From JBMOMT01 sp049324835 (lineage in GTDB: Bacteria; Chloroflexota; Anaerolineae; CAYNKW01): 64,000 nt of DNA. Location of the stretch: positions 62,001 to 126,000 of the forward strand of contig JBMOMT010000011.1 of assembly GCA_049324835.1 (NCBI GenBank), written 5' to 3'. The notes beneath the pieces were generated by a model. It was not told where the DNA came from and ran no database searches. It saw nothing but the letters and a program-made list of their open reading frames with translations. Of the stretch, positions 9,850 to 17,994 are shown in pieces (the stretch's first letter is position 1; each line of letters opens with the position of its first letter). The position numbers were made by a program, and so were the translations under genes.

Positions 9850-10806
9850 TTAGTCAAAGCCCTTGCCCTCGATCGGATCCACGGCCCTGGCTGCTTCGAT
9901 GGCCAGCGCTTCCGCCTGGGCCATGTCGGCCGGCGACTGATCACCCCGCGCCGAAAGCCACGTCAGCCGGTGAGGTCCGGCCGCTTCGATCAACGCCTCC
10001 CATGCTTCCCGGTTGGCCACCGGCCTGTCCTCGCGGGTGCGCCAGTTCCGCGCCTGCCAGCCTTTGAGCCACAGCGTCGCCCCCTTGACCAGATACTCGG
10101 CATCGGAATAAACGATCACCCGGCAGGGCCGCTTCAAGGCCCGCAGGCCCTGGGTGGCCGCCCGAATGAGCAGCGCGTTGGCCGAGGTCTGCGCCTCGCC
10201 GCCGCTGAGAGTTTTGATACGCTCGCCTCTGCGCAGCACCGCTGCCCAGCCGCCCACCCCTTGCGCCCCCAGATAGGAGGCTTTGACACACATCTCGACA
10301 GGTGGGGGGGCGTCACCGGCCTGCGATTTTGCCATCGGCTCAGAGCGGGGTCGAAGAGCCTGCCGCGCCGCAGTGGCCAGACGGTCGGCCCGCTCGTTGA
10401 GGGGATGCCCGGCGTGGCCCTTGAGCCAGCGCCAGGTTACATCGTGCGCCTGAGACAAAGCGTGCAACCGCTGCCACAGGTCCTGGTTTTTCACCGGCAG
10501 CCTGTCTGCCGTGCGCCAGCCGTTACGCTGCCAGCCCTGAATCCACTTGCTGATGCCGCGCCGCAGATACTCGGAATCGGTGTGCAGATGCACCCGACAG
10601 CGGCCCAGCAGCTCTGTGAGCAGCGCCAGGGCCGCCGTGGCCGCCTGGAGCTCCATGCGGTTGTTGGTCGTCTCCGGGTCACTGCCGCTGAGCAGCCATT
10701 CCCGATCCTCAAAACGCAACACCGCTCCCCAGCCGCCGGGGCCGGGGTTTGGATCGCAGCCGCCGTCGGTGTAGATTTGTACGCCGGGTAGATCGTCCTG
10801 GTTCAT
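9850..10806 (-). CDS. Tandem ribonuclease HI protein with degenerate second domain
   Basis: 318 residues holding two RNase H-like domains. The first (about residues 8-150) has the full acidic set: YTDGG, RMELQA, HTDSEYL and ERADRLA, so it should cleave RNA in RNA:DNA hybrids. The second (about 175-310) keeps the fold and YSDAEYL, but the first Asp (YTDGG becomes VKASY) and the Glu (MELQ becomes ALLI) are gone and the last Asp is not evident, so it is probably non-catalytic. The start at 10806 has GGAAGG at good spacing; a GTG 27 bases upstream would overlap coaBC. Confidence 0.85.
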   Translation of the reverse strand: MNQDDLPGVQIYTDGGCDPNPGPGGWGAVLRFEDREWLLSGSDPETTNNRMELQAATAALALLTELLGRCRVHLHTDSEYLRRGISKWIQGWQRNGWRTADRLPVKNQDLWQRLHALSQAHDVTWRWLKGHAGHPLNERADRLATAARQALRPRSEPMAKSQAGDAPPPVEMCVKASYLGAQGVGGWAAVLRRGERIKTLSGGEAQTSANALLIRAATQGLRALKRPCRVIVYSDAEYLVKGATLWLKGWQARNWRTREDRPVANREAWEALIEAAGPHRLTWLSARGDQSPADMAQAEALAIEAARAVDPIEGKGFD

Positions 10807-10822
10807 CCTGCCCTTCCAGAGA

Positions 10823-12049
10823 TCAACATCCACTCAACAGCAGCGCCACCCGATCCAGCACCATCTCGGCCACCTCTTCTTTGGACAGCAGCGGCAACGG
10901 CGTGACGCCGCCCAGAGTATCCAACAACGTCACCCGATTGGTATCCACGGCAAAGCCGCTGTCGGCCGCCGATACGTCGTTGGCGACGATCAGATCCAGC
11001 TTTTTGCGCCGCAGCTTGTCGCGTGCGTTCTGCAACAGGTCTTGCGTTTCGGCGGCAAAACCCACCACCACCCGCGGGTTGCCGCCCGCCTGCCGCAACT
11101 GAGCCGTTTCGAGCAAAATGTCCGGGTTGCGCGTCAGAGATAGGGCCAGATCACCCTCACCCTTTTTGATCTTTTGTCCGGCGGCGCTCAGCGGCCGATA
11201 ATCGGCCACGGCGGCGGCCATGAGCAGCACATCGGCCGAAGGAACAGCCTGCAACACGGCATCGCGCATCTGGAGGGCCGTGGTCACCGGCAAGTCGCGC
11301 ACGCCATAGGGCACAGGCAGCGCGGTGGGCGCGTGGATGAGCGTCACCTGAGCGCCGCGGTCGCGGGCGGCGATGGCCAGCGCGTAGCCCATTTTGCCGG
11401 AGCTATGATTGCCCACAAAACGCACCGGATCGATGGGCTCCCGCGTGCCGCCGGCAGTGACGATCACCGGGCGGCCGGCCAGGGGCCCGCTGCGGCCCAA
11501 CAGCCAGCGAGCGGCCTCCAAAATCTCGCCTGGCTCGGCCATGCGCCCCGCCCCGCTGGCCCCAGATGCCAGCCGACCCTCTCCCGGCCCCACCACACTC
11601 ATGCCGCGCTCCCGGAGCAGGGCCACGTTGGCCTGCGTGGCCGGGTTGTGCCACATGCCGGTTTCCATGGCCGGAGCCAACAAAATGGGCGCACGACACG
11701 CCAGGGCGGTGGTGGTGAGCATGTTGTCGGCCAGGCCGTGGGCCAGCCTGGCCAGTGTGTTGGCCGTGGCCGGAGCGACGATCATCAGATCGGCGCGTTT
11801 GCCCAACGATACGTGGCCGATCTCGGTCTCTTGAAGCAGCGCAAACATCTCCCGCACCACCGGTCGATGGGTGAGGGCCTGAAAAGTGATCGGCCCCACG
11901 AACTCGGCGGCCGCTTCGGTCAGGATGACATCGACCAGCGCGCCGGCTTTGACCAGCCGACTGGTCAGATCGGCCACTTTGTAGGCGGCAATGCCACCCG
12001 TGATACCCAGGACCACGTTTTTGTTCTTTAACAGCCGCACCTCGGTCAT
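10823..12049 (-). CDS. coaBC: Bifunctional phosphopantothenoylcysteine decarboxylase / phosphopantothenate-cysteine ligase
   Basis: Catalyses two consecutive CoA-synthesis steps: ligation of cysteine to 4'-phosphopantothenate and FMN-dependent decarboxylation. The CoaC half (about residues 1-180) shows GITGGIAAYK, the PXMNXXMW-type motif as PAMETGMW, and ATANTLARLAHGLADN. The CoaB half shows VTAGGTREPIDPVRF, AAAVADY and a KIKK motif. Length 408 aa is standard. Its ATG overlaps the coaX stop (ATGA), so the two CoA genes are translationally coupled. Confidence 0.95.
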   Translation of the reverse strand: MTEVRLLKNKNVVLGITGGIAAYKVADLTSRLVKAGALVDVILTEAAAEFVGPITFQALTHRPVVREMFALLQETEIGHVSLGKRADLMIVAPATANTLARLAHGLADNMLTTTALACRAPILLAPAMETGMWHNPATQANVALLRERGMSVVGPGEGRLASGASGAGRMAEPGEILEAARWLLGRSGPLAGRPVIVTAGGTREPIDPVRFVGNHSSGKMGYALAIAARDRGAQVTLIHAPTALPVPYGVRDLPVTTALQMRDAVLQAVPSADVLLMAAAVADYRPLSAAGQKIKKGEGDLALSLTRNPDILLETAQLRQAGGNPRVVVGFAAETQDLLQNARDKLRRKKLDLIVANDVSAADSGFAVDTNRVTLLDTLGGVTPLPLLSKEEVAEMVLDRVALLLSGC

Positions 12050-12828
12050 GATGTGCGCTCACCCCCCCGGTTCAGATCGTAGATCAGCCGCAGCCCTTCC
12101 AACGTTAACATCGGCTCCACCTTTTCGATGATGGCCGTCTCTCGTGCAACCACCGGCGCCAGCCCGCCGGTGGCGATCACGAGGGCCTGGCCGCCCAACT
12201 CGGCGCGGATACGCATCACCAGCCCTTCCACCAGACCCACGTAACCCAGCATCAACCCCGATTGCATGGCGTGCACCGTGTTGCGCCCGATGGCCGTCGG
12301 CGGCGGCAGCAGCTCGATGCGCGGCAGCTTGGCGGTGCGCTGGAACAACGCCTCGGCAGCGATGCCCAATCCGGGCGCGATGGCGCCGCCCAGATAATCA
12401 CCCTCCGGCGAGACGGCGTCAAAGGTGGTGGCCGTGCCAAAATCAACCACGATGGCCGGGCCACCGTAGAGACGATGAACCGCCAGGGTGTTGAGAATGC
12501 GATCGGCGCCCACCTCGGCGGGATAATCGGCCAGCACCCGCACGCCGGTGTTGAGAGCCGCCGTCACCACCAGTGGATCCTGGCCCAGGTAGCGCTGGCT
12601 CATCTCCACAAAAACGCCGGTCAGCGGCGGCACGACGCTGGCCAACGCCACGCCAGACACATCGGCCCAGGAAAGGTGGTGAAATTCGAACAGACTGCGC
12701 AGCAGCATGGCGTACTCGTCCGGCATCCGGGCCCGATCCGAGGCAATACGCCAGTGGGCAACCCACTCACCATCGGCGTACAGCCCCAGCTTGGTGTTGG
12801 TGTTGTTGATATTCATCATCAGTAACAT
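12046..12828 (-). CDS. coaX: Type III pantothenate kinase
   Basis: First committed step of CoA synthesis (pantothenate to 4'-phosphopantothenate). ASKHA-fold motifs are visible: NINNTNTKLG near the N-terminus (phosphate 1, usually DxGNT), GADR (about residue 98), DFGTATTFD (phosphate 2) and GLMLGY. It is an acetyl-CoA-insensitive type. The ATG at 12828 has GGAGGT upstream. Longer frame extensions run into the divergent gene and are not supported. It forms an operon with coaBC under the promoter at 12880-12908. Confidence 0.93.
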   Translation of the reverse strand: MLLMMNINNTNTKLGLYADGEWVAHWRIASDRARMPDEYAMLLRSLFEFHHLSWADVSGVALASVVPPLTGVFVEMSQRYLGQDPLVVTAALNTGVRVLADYPAEVGADRILNTLAVHRLYGGPAIVVDFGTATTFDAVSPEGDYLGGAIAPGLGIAAEALFQRTAKLPRIELLPPPTAIGRNTVHAMQSGLMLGYVGLVEGLVMRIRAELGGQALVIATGGLAPVVARETAIIEKVEPMLTLEGLRLIYDLNRGGERTS

Positions 12829-12879
12829 GATCGACCTCCGGGCCAGACGGCCATCGTTTCCCTTTTCCCCTTCACAATC

Positions 12880-12908
12880 AGTATAGCAGAAGAAGGGCAG
12901 CGACGCAA
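12880..12908 (-). promoter_or_regulatory. Promoter of coaX-coaBC
   Basis: On the minus strand TTGCGT (12908-12903) is followed after 17 bp by TATACT (12885-12880). It lies back to back with the promoter of the divergent GNAT gene. Confidence 0.55.
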
Positions 12909-12912
12909 GAGC

Positions 12913-12941
12913 TTGACCGGAAACGAGAGATAGGGTATGAT
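12913..12941 (+). promoter_or_regulatory. Promoter of the zinc-ribbon GNAT gene
   Basis: TTGACC at 12913-12918 and TATGAT at 12936-12941 are separated by 17 bp, about 40 bp before the ATG at 12982. Confidence 0.65.
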
Positions 12942-12981
12942 CTCGCGCAGTCCAGGTCGGCCATGCTTTTCGGAGGAACCC

Positions 12982-13572
12982 ATGAAGTGCTCTCGGTGCA
13001 ACGCCAACGCTCAGTACCAGGACCCACACAGCGGTGAAAATATCTGCCTGAAACACAGTCGGTTGCAGGTGCGAGCCCAGAGCCGCACCAACCCTGCCAG
13101 ATCGTGGATCACCCGCCCTGCCGGGCCGCCAGACCGTGAGCGCATCGCCGAACTGGCCCATTATTTCTGGGGAGAGACGGAGGTCGAATGTTTCGGCCAC
13201 AGCTACGAGGTGTGCGATCTGCCGGCCTTTCTGGCCTGCGATGGCAACGAGACGGTGGGATTGGTCAGTTTTGCCACCCAGGACGATACACTGAATCTGG
13301 TGATGCTCAACGTGTTACCTGGCTATCAGGGGCAGGGCGCGGGCCGGGCGCTGGTGGCGGCAGCGGAGGAAACGGCCCGCGCCCGTGGCCTGAGGCGCGC
13401 CATCGTTGCCACCAGCAACGACGACCTACCGGCGCTCTATTTTTACCAGCGTTGCGGCTATCATCTCAGCGGCCTCAAGGCCGGGCATCTGGTGATACAT
13501 CACGGTGGAGAGGAAACAGGGTTCGCGGGCATTCCCGTGCGCGACGAACTGCAATTACAAAAGTCGCTCTAG
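12982..13572 (+). CDS. GNAT acetyltransferase with N-terminal zinc knuckle
   Basis: A 196-residue protein. The N-terminus (MKCSRCNANAQYQ, then C and H at about residues 22-24) looks like a small Cys/His zinc-binding knuckle. The rest is a GNAT domain with the acetyl-CoA-binding signature VLPGYQGQGAGRALV (about residues 110-124) and the terminal YFYQRCGYH helix motif. Substrate unknown. The ATG has CGGAGGA at ideal spacing. It is transcribed divergently from coaX. Confidence 0.85.
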   Translation: MKCSRCNANAQYQDPHSGENICLKHSRLQVRAQSRTNPARSWITRPAGPPDRERIAELAHYFWGETEVECFGHSYEVCDLPAFLACDGNETVGLVSFATQDDTLNLVMLNVLPGYQGQGAGRALVAAAEETARARGLRRAIVATSNDDLPALYFYQRCGYHLSGLKAGHLVIHHGGEETGFAGIPVRDELQLQKSL

Positions 13573-13576
13573 TTCT

Positions 13577-13605
13577 TTGCCACTGCCGACGTTCTGTGTT
13601 ATAAT
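13577..13605 (+). promoter_or_regulatory. Promoter of the 63-aa membrane protein gene
   Basis: TTGCCA at 13577-13582 and TATAAT at 13600-13605 with a 17-bp spacer, immediately after the GNAT stop codon. Confidence 0.7.
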
Positions 13606-13659
13606 GTCCCCGGCGATCAGTCAGCGTCGATGGGGTCCCCGGCGAAAAGGAGGTTTTTT

Positions 13660-13851
13660 ATGCGTGAGCTTTCCATCAGCGACGGTTTTAAATTCGGCTG
13701 TGGCTTTTTCCTGGCGGCTTTTATTGCCTGGATCGTGATGGCCATTATCGCCGTGCTGCTCAGTGTCGTTTTTGGTGCGGCATGGGGCGGCGGCATTCTA
13801 CGAGAACTCCGCAACTGGAGTGGCTTGCTGCCGCTATTGACCCTCATCTAA
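13660..13851 (+). CDS. Small single-span membrane protein
   Basis: A 63-residue protein with a charged N-terminus (MRELSISDGFKFG), one long hydrophobic helix (about residues 15-45, FLAAFIAWIVMAIIAVLL) and a short polar tail. AAAAGGAGG precedes the ATG at ideal spacing. A near-consensus promoter and a clear terminator bracket the gene, so it is an independent, probably well-expressed monocistronic unit. I do not recognise the family. Confidence 0.7.
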   Translation: MRELSISDGFKFGCGFFLAAFIAWIVMAIIAVLLSVVFGAAWGGGILRELRNWSGLLPLLTLI

Positions 13852-13878
13852 ACCGGACCTGAACTTGCAGAAAACACC

Positions 13879-13910
13879 TCGCCCCGGCCTCCGACGGTCG
13901 GGGCGATTTT
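13879..13910 (+). terminator. Rho-independent terminator after the 63-aa protein gene
   Basis: Perfect stem TCGCCCC (13879-13885) with GGGGCGA (13900-13906), followed by a short T-rich tail. Confidence 0.7.
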
Positions 13911-13937
13911 CGTCCAGCAGACTGCACCCAGGGCCGC

Positions 13938-14765
13938 TCACCTCGGCTCTGCGCCGGAAAACCAGCTCGCCTTCAACTCGTCCAGCGCGCCGTCATCGCG
14001 CAAGGCCATCAACGCCTCATCGACTGCCGCCAGCAGCGCCCCCTCGTAGCGCCGCACGGCGATGACGTACAGATCGTCGGTCAGTGGTGGACCAACGATC
14101 TTGAAGCCGTCGTCGGCGTAGACGGCCTGGAGCGCGGTGAGATGATCCACCAGAGCAGCATCGACCTCGGCGGCTCGCAGGGCCTCCAGGACCTCGGCCG
14201 GCTCCGCCAGGCGTTTCACGGCCACATCTCGCAGGCGGCGTTGGAGCGCGCTGGCTTCCACATCACCCGCCGAACCCCAGGTGACGGCCAGCGAGCGGCC
14301 AACCAGCGCTTTCAGGTCGTCGATGGTCGCCCCGGCAGAGCGCACCAGCAGCACCGGCCCGGCGTTAAAATAAGAGGCGGAAAAAGCGGCCTCCTCGGTG
14401 CGGTTGGGATCGTAGGGCAACGCCGAAACGACCGCATCGCATTTGCCCACCAGCAGCGCATCGTACAACCCATCCCAGCCAACATTGACCAGCGTGGCCG
14501 TCACGCCCAGGCGGGCGGCGACAGCCCGCGCCAGGTCCACATCCAGGCCGATGATGTGATCCGCGGGCAACCCCTCGGGGATCCACTCGAAGGGCGGGTA
14601 GCTGGCATCCATACACACTTTTAACTCGCCTCGAGATCGAAGATCGGTCAGGCTGTTGTCCACTCTGGGGCCACGCAGGAGCAACCAGGCTCCGGCGAAC
14701 AAAACCAGGACCAGTGTGACCATCCCCCACCGGTAGAGTCGTTTTGACGATTCACGCCTAGCCAT
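13938..14765 (-). CDS. Membrane-anchored family 3 solute-binding protein
   Basis: A 275-residue periplasmic-binding-fold protein of the amino-acid ABC (SBP_bac_3) family. An N-terminal hydrophobic anchor (about residues 13-30) is followed by the ligand-binding start GELKVCMDASYPPFEW, then GLDVDLARAVAARLG and CDAVVSALPYDPNR. No transporter permease or ATPase gene is adjacent, so it may act as an orphan receptor. The ATG overlaps the end of the upstream glycosidase gene by eight bases, indicating a shared transcript. Confidence 0.85.
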   Translation of the reverse strand: MARRESSKRLYRWGMVTLVLVLFAGAWLLLRGPRVDNSLTDLRSRGELKVCMDASYPPFEWIPEGLPADHIIGLDVDLARAVAARLGVTATLVNVGWDGLYDALLVGKCDAVVSALPYDPNRTEEAAFSASYFNAGPVLLVRSAGATIDDLKALVGRSLAVTWGSAGDVEASALQRRLRDVAVKRLAEPAEVLEALRAAEVDAALVDHLTALQAVYADDGFKIVGPPLTDDLYVIAVRRYEGALLAAVDEALMALRDDGALDELKASWFSGAEPR

Positions 14766-15876
14766 CGCCGCCGGCATAACGCTGCACCTCCAGATAGATG
14801 GGCTTGGGGCGAAAATCGACGCCGACAAAGGTGAAATAGTCTTGAAAGCTCTTTTGATCCCATGGATAACGAAAGGCCCACACGACGATGGCGTTACACC
14901 AGTCCCACTGGTGTAACGCCGTCTCGTAGGCCTCGATGGTGTACTGCATGCGGGCGTAGGGTCGCACGGCTTTGGTCCAGCGGGGATGATCGTTCCAGCC
15001 GGTTTCGGTGATATAGACCGGCTTGTGAGCCTCGCCGTTGGCGATCATGATCTGGCGCAGCAGCTCGACACGCCGAAAGTTGATCTTGTCGGCGGCGGGT
15101 GGGTCGTCGGGTGGGAATTTTAGGCCGTAGGTGTGGGCCGCCAGGGCGTCGAAAAACGCGGCAGCGCCGGCAGCGTACATGCGCTGGAGATAGATCAGGT
15201 CGTCCATGCCCTCGGCGTGGCCGGGCGGGGCCAGCGTGGGCGCCAGCGCGCCGGCCAACACCTGCACGGCAGCATCGGCCTCTTTGACGCGGGGATAGAC
15301 GGCTGCCAACAGCCGGGAGTAGCTCTCCGGGTCCGGCGGCCGTTGGCCCCACTCGAAGCTCAGGTTAGGCTCGTTCCAGACGACGACGTGGCTCACCACG
15401 CCCCGATAGCGGGCCACAAAAGCCGCCGCAAAATCGGCGAAATCGGCATAGTGGGCCTCGTCCAGGTAGGTGAGCGGCGTGGGCTGGACGGCAGGGTCGG
15501 GCCGGGCCCAGGCGGGCGCCAGCCCCAGGCGGGCGATCACGGTCAATCCCTGGGCGCGGGCATGCTCGATGACCATATCCGCGTGCTCCCAGTGATAGAC
15601 GCCCTTTTCCGGCTCGTAATAGGCCCACGGAAAAAACTCGACGATCCAGGGAGCGCCCATCTGGCGCACCATTTCCAGGGTGCGTTTGATCTTCCACTCT
15701 TCCACTTCGTCGGTCAGGCGGGTGTGAACACCCATCTTGGGATTGAGCGTGCGCACCTCTTGCGGCGGCCCCAGCGTGACCAGCCGCGGCGGCGGCTGCA
15801 GGCCCAAGAGCAACAGCAGCGCCGCAACTCCAACCTGCAAAAGTTTCGAAACCCGACGACGCACCGCCGCGATCAT
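14758..15876 (-). CDS. Exported GH39-like glycoside hydrolase / cellulase-fold protein
   Basis: A 372-residue (beta/alpha)8-type protein with an N-terminal signal or anchor (about residues 8-28). The putative acid/base Glu is in VVVWNEPN (E169) and the nucleophile in YITETGW (E291), the clan GH-A arrangement seen in beta-xylosidase-like families. Early strands carry FFPWAYYEPEKGVYHW, common in GH39/GH5 relatives. The polysaccharide substrate cannot be told. The ATG overlaps the DUF3795 gene stop (ATGA). Confidence 0.8.
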   Translation of the reverse strand: MIAAVRRRVSKLLQVGVAALLLLLGLQPPPRLVTLGPPQEVRTLNPKMGVHTRLTDEVEEWKIKRTLEMVRQMGAPWIVEFFPWAYYEPEKGVYHWEHADMVIEHARAQGLTVIARLGLAPAWARPDPAVQPTPLTYLDEAHYADFADFAAAFVARYRGVVSHVVVWNEPNLSFEWGQRPPDPESYSRLLAAVYPRVKEADAAVQVLAGALAPTLAPPGHAEGMDDLIYLQRMYAAGAAAFFDALAAHTYGLKFPPDDPPAADKINFRRVELLRQIMIANGEAHKPVYITETGWNDHPRWTKAVRPYARMQYTIEAYETALHQWDWCNAIVVWAFRYPWDQKSFQDYFTFVGVDFRPKPIYLEVQRYAGGDG

Positions 15877-16229
15877 GGCCGATCGCTGCCGCGGCACGGT
15901 GGGTGCCGCACACCCTGGCGACGAAGCGTCTCTTGCTCCTCGATCCAGGCCTCGGTGCCGATCTCGACGCGGCGCAGCAGGGCGCGGTAACGACGGTTGA
16001 CCTCCATCGGCTCGGCGCTGGCGAGAAAAAGCCGGCAGGGAAAATCGGCGCACAACCCACAGTGCTCCAGCCCTCGCTCCAGCACGCAGCACTGAAACAC
16101 CCGGCACTCGCCTTCGGCGGCCAGGCCCAGTTGATAGGCGCAGCCGCGGCAGATGCCCGCCTCAAAACCTTCACAGGTGCCGCAGTAGAGGCCACAAACA
16201 GCCGCCAGACGTCGCTTGCATTCGCCCAT
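15873..16229 (-). CDS. Cysteine-rich DUF3795 protein
   Basis: A 118-residue protein with a dense Cys pattern in its first 65 residues (CGLYCGTC, CRGC, CRVFQCC, CGLCADFPC), matching the DUF3795 family, whose Cys residues probably bind metal. Function unknown. A short gap separates it from the PHP gene, and it overlaps the glycosidase gene downstream, so it belongs to the same minus-strand run. Confidence 0.75.
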   Translation of the reverse strand: MGECKRRLAAVCGLYCGTCEGFEAGICRGCAYQLGLAAEGECRVFQCCVLERGLEHCGLCADFPCRLFLASAEPMEVNRRYRALLRRVEIGTEAWIEEQETLRRQGVRHPPCRGSDRP

Positions 16230-16238
16230 ACTGCCCTC

Positions 16239-17150
16239 CTATCGACCGCACGCCTCTTTGAAACGCAAATAGTCGCGGTAGACCAGGCCCATCTCACCCA
16301 ACTCGATGGGCTTGCGGTGGCCGTGAAAATCAGAGCCGCCGGTCTTGAGCAGGCCCAGTTCGTCGGCCAGGGCGTCGAAACGAGCGATGAGCGCCTGGAG
16401 CCCGGCGCCAGAGATGCCAAAGTGGGGCCGGTTTTTATGGTAGGGGTAATTGATCTCGATGCCACGCAAACCCAGCGGCACCGCCCGGCGCACCACCCCC
16501 ACCGGGTCAGCGACCTTTGGATAAGCAGCCGGATGAGCCAGCACCGGCACACCTCCGGCGCTCCGCACCAGCCGGATGGCTTCCTCCAGAGAAAGCTCAA
16601 AGGGCCGGGGCACATAAGCCTCGCCGCCGACCGAGAGATACTCATCGAACAACTGCTGGCGGCTGAGCGGGCAACGAGGGTTACGCCGCAGCAGCACCTC
16701 GACGATGTGCGGCCGGCCCGGCACACCATCGGCCAGGGCGAAAACCTCCTCCTCCGGCACGTCGAAGCCGAGCTGTTGCAGCCGCTGGATCTGTTGCCGC
16801 TTTTGCGCCACCCGCCCCTGAATGACACGCACCAGCGTTTCGTTCAGCGCGGCGTCGTCAGGATCGACAAAATATCCCAGCAGGTGAAGCTCCATAAAGT
16901 CCTTGTCCGGCTCGTCGCGTGTGCTCAACTCGATGGCCGGCGCCATCTCGACGCCCAGGCGCGCCCCGGCGGCCAATGCCTCGTGTACGCCCAGCACACT
17001 GTCGTGATCCGTGATCGCCAGGGCGCGCAGGCCCCTGGCAGCCGCCAGTTCCACCACCTGGCTGGGGCTGCAGGTGCCGTCGGAGGCGGTGGTATGCGCC
17101 TGTAAATCCACGTCGAAAGGGCCTCGAGTGTCCAAAGAGGGTCTCCGCAA
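16239..17150 (-). CDS. PHP-domain phosphoesterase (RNase AM/YciV-like)
   Basis: A 303-residue PHP metal-dependent phosphoesterase. Motifs: DLQAHTTASDGT (usually DLHxHTxxSDG, so the first metal-ligand His is Gln here), ALAITDHDSVLG, GRPHIVEVL and the C-terminal TGGSDFHG. Relatives include E. coli RNase AM (3',5'-nucleotide phosphatase and 5'-3' exonuclease). The start is uncertain: TTG at 17150 has no SD, while a TTG at 17135 has GGAGA upstream. It lies downstream of tsaB. Confidence 0.85.
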   Translation of the reverse strand: MRRPSLDTRGPFDVDLQAHTTASDGTCSPSQVVELAAARGLRALAITDHDSVLGVHEALAAGARLGVEMAPAIELSTRDEPDKDFMELHLLGYFVDPDDAALNETLVRVIQGRVAQKRQQIQRLQQLGFDVPEEEVFALADGVPGRPHIVEVLLRRNPRCPLSRQQLFDEYLSVGGEAYVPRPFELSLEEAIRLVRSAGGVPVLAHPAAYPKVADPVGVVRRAVPLGLRGIEINYPYHKNRPHFGISGAGLQALIARFDALADELGLLKTGGSDFHGHRKPIELGEMGLVYRDYLRFKEACGR

Positions 17151-17177
17151 GGGTTTAGATCAGGGCAGATTTGCCGG

Positions 17178-17831
17178 CTACTGAGCATAGATGGGGCTCA
17201 GCGTGTCCAGATCGTCGGCCTCACCCCGCCGGAAGCGTCGCCAGGCCAGCTCGGCCAGGTAACCCGCCCGCCGCAGCGAGGCCGCCGGCGAGACGATCAC
17301 CGCCCTGGCTTCCAACTGCTTTTTGAGCACAGCCGCGAGGTTGGCGTCGATCTCGCCGCAAAAGAGGGTGGTCACCTCTACCATCTCGATCAGTCCATCG
17401 GGCGTCGTCAGGCGCGGCCCGTCTGCCGCTTGCCAGCGCCCCCGGCGGCGGCGAAAAACCTGGGCGCACAGGCGCGTCCGTCCCGCCTCCACCACAGCGC
17501 AGATAGCGCCGCGACGCCAATCGTAATGTGGACAGGCCACCACCTGCAATGTCGGCACGCCCAGCAGGGGAACATCGCGTGCCAGGGCCAATCCTTTGGC
17601 CAGACCCACCCCGATGCGCAAGCCGGTGAACGAGCCTGGCCCCAACGAAACCCCGATGGCCGCCAGCGCCTCGGCAGCCACAGCCTGCCGCTCCAGCATA
17701 CGCACGATGGCCGGCATCAACTCGACGGTATGATAGTTTTCCGTGCGCCAGGTTTCTTCGCCCAGCACCCGCTCGCCGTCGTAGAGAGCCAGACTGGCGT
17801 AACGGGTGGCCGTATCGATGGCCAGCAACAT
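17178..17831 (-). CDS. tsaB: tRNA threonylcarbamoyladenosine biosynthesis protein TsaB
   Basis: A 217-residue ASKHA-fold partner of TsaD in the t6A37 tRNA modification complex. Motifs: LLAIDTATRYASLALYDG at the N-terminus, ENYHTVELMPAI and the family signature GPGSFTGLRIGVGLAKGLA (about residues 64-82). The C-terminal half is variable, as usual. TsaD, TsaE and TsaC are not in the window. The PHP gene follows after a short gap. Confidence 0.92.
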   Translation of the reverse strand: MLLAIDTATRYASLALYDGERVLGEETWRTENYHTVELMPAIVRMLERQAVAAEALAAIGVSLGPGSFTGLRIGVGLAKGLALARDVPLLGVPTLQVVACPHYDWRRGAICAVVEAGRTRLCAQVFRRRRGRWQAADGPRLTTPDGLIEMVEVTTLFCGEIDANLAAVLKKQLEARAVIVSPAASLRRAGYLAELAWRRFRRGEADDLDTLSPIYAQ

Positions 17832-17858
17832 CTCTTCCCCCTGGACCGTGATGCCACC

Positions 17859-17867
17859 ATTGTATCA
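17859..17867 (-). promoter_or_regulatory. Extended -10 promoter of tsaB
   Basis: The minus strand reads TGATACAAT, an extended -10 element, 27 bp before the tsaB ATG. No convincing -35 is present, consistent with extended -10 recognition. Confidence 0.45.
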
Positions 17868-17906
17868 CATTTCCCCATCTTTTGCATCCCAACAGGCCAA
17901 ACAACA

Positions 17907-17934
17907 TCTCCCCGCCGACCCATCGACGGGGAGA
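17907..17934 (-). terminator. Terminator-like hairpin downstream of radC
   Basis: TCTCCCCG pairs with CGGGGAGA, extended with one mismatch; on the minus strand a TGTTGTTT tail follows. Confidence 0.5.
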
Positions 17935-17994
17935 CGCAGCGTTCTATCGATTGTTTTTGAGACTCTTGACCGTCGAAACGCCAGGCGCAACCCC

